A stretch of DNA of 7,675 nucleotides, taken from JAKFEW01 sp036675505. Lineage in GTDB: Bacteria > Cyanobacteriota > Sericytochromatia > S15B-MN24 > JAQBPE01. The stretch spans positions 1-7,675 of the forward strand of contig JAKFEW010000055.1 of assembly GCA_036675505.1 (NCBI GenBank), written 5' to 3'. Shown piece after piece: positions 4,831 through 7,675 of the stretch (position 1 is the first letter of the stretch; every line of letters begins with the position of its first letter). Under the pieces are notes generated by a model. It saw only the letters and a list, made by a program, of their open reading frames with translations, was not told the origin of the DNA and did no database searches. The translations under genes and the position numbers were made by a program.

Positions 4831-6194
4831 CGCCCGCGCTCGAGGCCGCGGGCCTGGCCGTCGGCTACGGCGGGCGGGCCGTGCTGGCGTCGCTCGATTT
4901 CGCGCTCGCGGCGGGCCAGTTCGTGGGCGTGCTCGGCGCGAACGGCGCGGGCAAGTCCACGCTCCTGCGCACGCTCGCGGGCCTGCAGCCCCCGCTCGCG
5001 GGCGCTGTGCGCCTCGCCGGCCGGCCGCTCGCGGCCTACGACGCGCGCGCGCTCGCGAAGGCCCGCGCCTATATGGCCCAGCAGCCGCCCGCCGAGGAAG
5101 GCTGGCGCGTGGCCGAGCTCGTGGCGATGGGGCGCTTCCCGCACCAGCGTGGCTGGGGCCTGTGGCCGGGGGCCGCCGACCAGCGGGCGGTCGCCGACGC
5201 GCTCGCGCGCGCGGGCGTCGCGGAGCTCGCCGAGCGCCGCGTCGAGACGCTTTCGGGCGGCCAGCGCCAGCGCGTGCACCTGGCGCGGGCGCTCGCCCAG
5301 GGCGCGCCGCTGCTCTTCCTCGACGAGCCCACCGCCCACCTCGACCTCACCCACCAGCTGGCCTTCTACCGCCTGGTGCGCGACGTGCTCGCGACCGGCG
5401 CGCAAGCGCCGGCAGGCGGGCTCACGGTGGTCGCCGTGCTGCACGACCTCAACCTGGCCGCGCAGTTCTGCCACCGCCTGCTGCTGGTCACGCCCGGCGC
5501 CGCGTCCGCGCAGGGCCAGGAGCCCTGGCGCGGCGAGGGGGGCGAGGTCGACCTGCCAGGCGGCCTGCTGGCCGACGGCACGCCGGAAGCCGTGATCACG
5601 CCCGAGCTGGTGGCGCGCGCGTTCGGGCTCGCGGTGCAGGTGCGCCGGCACCCCGAGAGCGGGCTGCCCTACGTGCTGCCGGCGGCGCTCGGCGGGCGCG
5701 AGCCGGGTCGCAGCGCGCGCCTGCGGGCGGCTGAGCGCGATCGGCTGCATGTGATCTGCGGCGGCGGCGCGGGCGAGCGGCTGCTGCCTGCGCTCTACCG
5801 CCTGGGTTACACGCTCAGCGTGGGCGTGGTGAACCTGCTCGACTCGGACCAGGCGCTCGCCGAGCGGCTGGGCCTCGACGTGGTCGCCGAGGCGCCCTTC
5901 TCGCCGGTGGGCGCCGAGGCGCGCGGCGCGCTCGAGCAGCGGCTCGCCGAGGCCTGCGCGGTGGTCGTCGCGGACGTGGCCTGGGGCACGGGCAACGTCG
6001 AGAACCTGCGCGCGCTCGCGGCCCGGCCGAAAGGCCCGCGGATCTTCCTCGTGGAAGAGGGCGCGATCGGCGCGCGCGACTTCACGGGCGGCGAGGCCAC
6101 GTCGCTGCTCGCGCGCCTGCGCGCCGCGGGGGCCGAGACGCTCTCCGCGCGCGCCTTGCTGGAGCGCCTGGGCGCCGAAGCGACCCTGCCGTGA
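4827..6194 (+). CDS. ABC importer ATPase with extra C-terminal Rossmann-like domain
   Basis: This 455-residue protein is the ATPase of the importer. Residues ~1-285 are a FecE/BtuD-type nucleotide-binding domain: Walker A GANGAGKST (37-45), Q-loop at Q85-Q86, signature LSGGQ (142-146), Walker B LLFLDEP (162-168), D-loop TAHLD and switch histidine H206. All catalytic residues are present. A glycine- and alanine-rich insert (about 223-247) lies before LLADGTPEAV. Standard family members end near residue 260-280; this one continues with a second domain (about 305-455). That domain has LHVICGGGAGERLL, SVGVVNLLDSDQAL, APFSPV, VVVADVAWGTGN and RDFTGGEAT, an alternating strand/helix pattern with a glycine-rich first loop, suggesting a nucleotide- or cofactor-binding Rossmann-like fold. 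I recall similar C-terminal extensions in some archaeal and bacterial BtuD-type ATPases, which slightly favours cobalamin. Start ATG 4827 is set by the ATGA overlap with the permease stop. A terminator follows the stop by six bases. Confidence 0.93.
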   Translation: MTPALEAAGLAVGYGGRAVLASLDFALAAGQFVGVLGANGAGKSTLLRTLAGLQPPLAGAVRLAGRPLAAYDARALAKARAYMAQQPPAEEGWRVAELVAMGRFPHQRGWGLWPGAADQRAVADALARAGVAELAERRVETLSGGQRQRVHLARALAQGAPLLFLDEPTAHLDLTHQLAFYRLVRDVLATGAQAPAGGLTVVAVLHDLNLAAQFCHRLLLVTPGAASAQGQEPWRGEGGEVDLPGGLLADGTPEAVITPELVARAFGLAVQVRRHPESGLPYVLPAALGGREPGRSARLRAAERDRLHVICGGGAGERLLPALYRLGYTLSVGVVNLLDSDQALAERLGLDVVAEAPFSPVGAEARGALEQRLAEACAVVVADVAWGTGNVENLRALAARPKGPRIFLVEEGAIGARDFTGGEATSLLARLRAAGAETLSARALLERLGAEATLP

Positions 6195-6199
6195 GCGCG

Positions 6200-6233
6200 C
6201 CGGGTCGCGCGGCGGCCGGCCCGGGTTTTTTTT
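6200..6233 (+). terminator. Rho-independent terminator of the importer operon
   Basis: An 8-bp stem (CCGGGTCG at 6200-6207 with CGGCCCGG at 6217-6224, one U-G pair) is followed by one G and eight Ts (6226-6233). It begins six bases after the ATPase stop codon and ends the operon. Confidence 0.85.
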
Positions 6234-6241
6234 CACGTCAG

Positions 6242-6269
6242 CCCGCCGCCGGTCACAGCCGGCGGCGGG
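6242..6269. repeat. perfect 11-bp hairpin after the importer terminator
   Basis: CCCGCCGCCGG (6242-6252) and CCGGCGGCGGG (6259-6269) are exact inverted repeats around a 6-base loop. Only a weak T-rich run (GCTTTCC) follows on the plus strand and nothing T-rich on the minus strand. It may be a backup terminator for the importer, an mRNA-stabilising 3' structure, or a leader structure of the TPR gene. Confidence 0.7.
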
Positions 6270-6385
6270 TGCTTTCCGTTATGTTCGGAAGCGCAGCCAC
6301 AGCCGCCGTGCTTCCCCTGCTTGGTCGGGTGTGATCCGCGCCGCGACGGGTACAAGGAGCACGGTCCCCGATGGAGAAGCTTCCC

Positions 6386-7036
6386 ATGTCCCGCATTCGT
6401 CGCGGCCTGGCGGCAACCGCCCTGGCCGCCTGGCTCACCAGCGCGCCGGCCTACGCCGACGCAGGGACCCATGCCGGTGCGGGCGCGGCCTTCGGCCTCG
6501 TGAGCCAGGCCGAGATCGCCGCCCTGGTCGCGCGCGCCGCCGAGGCACCCCACAGCGCCGATGCCCAGTTCGAGGTCGCGATGGCCTTCGCGCGCACGCC
6601 CTTTCCCGAGCGCGCCTGGGAGGCCCTCGAGCGCGTGAACGCGCTCGACGCCGACTACGCCGCGCGCGTGATGGAACGCTACGGCGCGAGCGTCGAGGCC
6701 GATCCGGCCGATCTCGAGGCGCGCTTCCGTCTGGCGGTGGGCTTCTACTTCCGCGGCCGCCGCGAGGCCGCGCGCCAGCAGCTGCAACAGATCGTGGCGC
6801 GGGCGCCCCGCAACCCCTGGGGCCTGACCTACCTGGGCTGGCTGCAGACCGAGCAGGGCCATCTGGATCAGGCGATCAGCCTGTGGCAGCGCGCGATCAG
6901 CGCGGATCCGAAAAACGCGATGGCGCACTGGCTGCTCGGCCAGGCCCATTTCCGCAAGGGCCGATCCGGACCGGCCGCCGAGGCGCTCAAGACGGCCTGG
7001 TCGCTCCGTTCGGTGCACCCCTTGGCCCTGAAATGA
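6386..7036 (+). CDS. secreted tetratricopeptide-repeat (TPR) protein
   Basis: The 216-residue product starts with a Sec signal peptide: SRIRRG, hydrophobic LAATALAAWLTS and a predicted cleavage after APAYA (residue 24). Three TPR units follow at about 108-141, 142-175 and 176-209. They show the usual small/aromatic pattern, as in WGLTYLGWLQTEQGHLDQAI and WQRAISADPKN. A degenerate fourth may lie at 57-90. TPRs form a helical scaffold for protein binding, so an exported adaptor or assembly protein is likely; the partner is unknown. ATG 6386 is chosen because GGAGA (6373-6377) lies nine bases upstream. An in-frame ATG at 6371 with AAGGAG (6353-6358), twelve bases upstream, would add five residues (MEKLP) and is nearly as good. 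The gene stands alone between the importer terminator and the rRNA control region; no terminator is seen after it. Confidence 0.85.
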   Translation: MSRIRRGLAATALAAWLTSAPAYADAGTHAGAGAAFGLVSQAEIAALVARAAEAPHSADAQFEVAMAFARTPFPERAWEALERVNALDADYAARVMERYGASVEADPADLEARFRLAVGFYFRGRREAARQQLQQIVARAPRNPWGLTYLGWLQTEQGHLDQAISLWQRAISADPKNAMAHWLLGQAHFRKGRSGPAAEALKTAWSLRSVHPLALK

Positions 7037-7102
7037 CCTGCTGGCGCTGCGTCATCGGCTCCCCTGTTTACGATCGTTTACCTCGATCGGCTCGGCAGGC
7101 CC

Positions 7103-7132
7103 TTGCGGGAATTCCGCGGGGTGCGGTAGGAT
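7103..7132 (+). promoter_or_regulatory. candidate rRNA operon promoter 1
   Basis: TTGCGG (7103-7108) and TAGGAT (7127-7132) are spaced by 18 bases (3/6 and 4/6 matches to consensus). It lies about 560 bases before the 16S start and would give a long leader. Just upstream is the direct repeat GTTTAC (7066-7071 and 7076-7081), a possible regulator site. This is the weakest of the three rRNA promoter candidates. Confidence 0.4.
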
Positions 7133-7312
7133 GATCCGGTACCGACGAGGTCGGGCGACGAAAGCCGACGGGTCGCGAATGATCCTCAGCATCACCGAAA
7201 CGCCCTGCACCCCCTGCGCAAGCGGGACGAGTCTCCCACATTCCAGCTAACACTAAGGCGGGAATGCTGTGGTCGAGCCGGTACAGACGCAATCCTCCGG
7301 GAAATCGGGGGG
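7133..7312 (+). other. structured non-coding stretch between rRNA promoters 1 and 2
   Basis: No protein gene is apparent. The stretch holds an inverted-repeat stem CCACATTCC (7236-7244) with GGAA and TGTGG (7261-7264, 7268-7272; 3-base bulge), and competing stems GTCGG/CCGAC (7150-7154, 7165-7169) and GCGAC/GTCGC (7155-7159, 7172-7176). CCGGTAC occurs twice, near 7137 and near 7278. If promoter 1 is real this is its leader RNA. I do not recognise a known riboswitch or small RNA family in it. Confidence 0.4.
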
Positions 7313-7341
7313 TTGACGCAGAGAACTGAACCTGAGACAAT
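7313..7341 (+). promoter_or_regulatory. rRNA operon promoter 2
   Basis: TTGACG (7313-7318), a 17-base spacer and GACAAT (7336-7341) match consensus at 5/6 and 4/6. Flanks GGGG before the -35 and TGAGACA across the -10 are shared with promoter 3 at the same spacing, which supports both. Expected start is about 7348. Confidence 0.65.
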
Positions 7342-7360
7342 GGTTTTCTGCGCACCGGAT

Positions 7361-7389
7361 TATTAAGCACTCGTTAGAGTTGTATTAAG
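7361..7389. promoter_or_regulatory. second set of 11-base-phased TTAA-like repeats
   Basis: TATTAAG (7361), CGTTAGA (7372) and TATTAAG (7383) recur at an exact 11-base period; the outer two are identical and 22 bases apart. The segment is the most AT-rich in the neighbourhood and sits about 70-100 bases before the -35 box of promoter 3. It resembles the phased site near 2300. It may bind a response regulator or act as an upstream activating element. Confidence 0.35.
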
Positions 7390-7458
7390 AATCTGTTGGT
7401 CGCGCCTGGTTCGCCGGTCTCCGGATCGGCCTCCCGGCAAAAACCCCACGGACTGGGG

Positions 7459-7487
7459 TTGACGGCAAAGAGTTTCTGTGAGACACT
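7459..7487 (+). promoter_or_regulatory. rRNA operon promoter 3 (proximal)
   Basis: TTGACG (7459-7464), a 17-base spacer and GACACT (7482-7487) give 5/6 and 3/6 matches. The sequence GGGGTTGACG and the -10 context TGAGACANTG are identical in promoter 2. Expected start is about 7494, leaving a ~168-base leader before mature 16S rRNA. The -35 box is also the 3' arm of a 7-bp inverted repeat (AACCCCA at 7442-7448, TGGGGTT at 7454-7460). Confidence 0.6.
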
Positions 7488-7547
7488 GAACTCCACGCCG
7501 CGAGGTTAAAACCAAACCAAGGCCAAGCCAAGGAATGGTAAACCACC

Positions 7548-7559
7548 GGTCCAAGGACC
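7548..7559 (+). promoter_or_regulatory. boxB-like hairpin before boxA
   Basis: GGTC-CAAG-GACC forms a 4-bp stem (up to 5 with a tighter loop) directly before boxA. In rRNA leaders of other bacteria a small hairpin (boxB) often precedes boxA. The position is suggestive but the hairpin is short. Confidence 0.4.
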
Positions 7560-7574
7560 TTGACAACTGAATAG
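7559..7574 (+). promoter_or_regulatory. rRNA leader boxA antitermination site
   Basis: CTTGACAACTGAATAG closely resembles the boxA block of Gram-positive-type rRNA leaders (such as TTTGAAAACTGAATA), which recruits NusB-S10 to prevent premature termination. It lies ~90-100 bases before the 16S 5' end, the usual place. The TTGACA inside looks like a -35 box but has no -10 partner. A second, weaker boxA-like string, GCTCTTGTCAA, starts at 7592. Confidence 0.65.
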
Positions 7575-7591
7575 CCAAGCGAACGCACCAA

Positions 7592-7614
7592 GCTCTTGTC
7601 AATTCGAAAAGAGC
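7592..7614 (+). other. pre-16S leader hairpin
   Basis: GCTCTT (7592-7597) pairs with AAGAGC (7609-7614) across an 11-base loop. It lies in the spacer between boxA and mature 16S, where processing structures are expected. Confidence 0.5.
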
Positions 7615-7621
7615 AAAAGAA

Positions 7622-7649
7622 GAGCCGGTCTAGAGATAGACACGGACTC
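7622..7649 (+). other. pre-16S hairpin with GAGA tetraloop
   Basis: An 11-bp stem is closed by a GNRA-type GAGA loop (7633-7636). Inner arms are GTCTA and TAGAC, extended outward by CCG/CGG and GAG/CTC, with single bulged As at 7642 and 7646. It ends about 12 bases before the 16S 5' end and may guide processing or early folding of the rRNA. A short stem CGAAAA/TTTTCG (7652-7667) follows across the mature end. Confidence 0.55.
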
Positions 7650-7661
7650 GACGAAAAGTAT

Positions 7662-7675
7662 TTTTCGGAGAGTTT
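7662..7675 (+). rRNA. rrs: 16S ribosomal RNA, first bases only (cut by window edge)
   Basis: The last bases, CGGAGAGTTT, match the conserved 5' end of bacterial 16S rRNA (as in Bacillus, CGGAGAGTTTGATC; Escherichia coli positions about 5-14). Aligning GAGTTT with E. coli positions 9-14 puts base 1 near 7662. Only about 14 bases are in the window. The call is supported by the boxA, leader hairpins and tandem promoters upstream. Confidence 0.85.

Noticed and set aside
4542..6236. Long minus-strand open frame opposite the ATPase gene
   Set aside because: Its translation is charged, repetitive R/E/H/A-rich sequence typical of antisense to GC-rich coding DNA, and the plus strand encodes a complete ABC ATPase with all motifs.
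7150..7176. H-type pseudoknot from GTCGG/CCGAC and GCGAC/GTCGC
   Set aside because: The connecting loops would be 0 and 2 bases, sterically too short; the stems are more likely mutually exclusive or chance pairings.
7560..7565. TTGACA as a fourth rRNA promoter -35 box
   Set aside because: No -10 box at 16-18 bases downstream (ACGCAC at 17). The context TTGACAACTGAATAG fits boxA better.
7068..7602. Small minus-strand open frames in the rRNA control region
   Set aside because: They overlap promoters, boxA and the pre-16S leader and have no binding sites or recognisable motifs.

Overview
The window is GC-rich bacterial chromosome. No insertion sequence, CRISPR array, phage gene or tRNA gene is visible. 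The right edge ends inside the first bases of a 16S rRNA gene, so the last ~640 bases are the control and leader region of a ribosomal RNA operon. The phylum is uncertain. Two lipoprotein signal peptides and Sec signal peptides suit a diderm or monoderm bacterium. The pre-16S leader carries a boxA of the TTGACAACTGAATAG type and a CGGAGAGTTT 16S start, which resemble Firmicutes, Actinobacteria and cyanobacteria-related lineages more than Proteobacteria. A GC-rich cyanobacteria sister lineage is only a guess.

Layout from left to right. Bases 1-265 (minus) hold the start of a lipoprotein gene that runs off the left edge. A ~350-base gap follows. Bases 612-895 form a compact plus-strand transcription unit: sigma70-type promoter, boxA-like element, 41-codon ORF ending in six arginine codons, and a strong Rho-independent terminator. 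An AEC-family transporter gene (941-1840) starts 45 bases after the terminator and has no visible promoter of its own. The order arginine-rich leader ORF, terminator, transporter looks like an attenuator and is the most interesting arrangement here. Convergent to the transporter is a YraN/UPF0102 gene (1850-2206, minus), possibly with a leaderless mRNA. Next comes a lipoprotein gene with a C-terminal carboxypeptidase-regulatory-like domain (2408-3256), preceded by three TTAA-type repeats at an exact 11-base period. A small secreted protein gene (3263-3721, minus) converges on it; both stop codons lie in one 14-bp palindrome.

From 3802 to 6194 a two-gene operon encodes a FecCD/BtuC-type permease and its ATPase, coupled by ATGA. 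They form the membrane core of a type II ABC importer for cobalamin, haem or an iron chelate. The ATPase carries an extra C-terminal Rossmann-like domain. No substrate-binding protein gene is present. A terminator and a second perfect 11-bp hairpin follow. A secreted TPR protein gene (6386-7036) precedes the rRNA control region.

The rRNA region (7037-7675) shows one weaker promoter candidate and two near-identical tandem promoters (GGGGTTGACG, 17-base spacer, GACA[A/C]T), another set of 11-base phased TTAA-like repeats, a boxB-like hairpin, boxA, several leader hairpins and the 16S 5' end. Apart from the importer pair, the genes look like independent units: promoters, terminators and convergent ends separate them.
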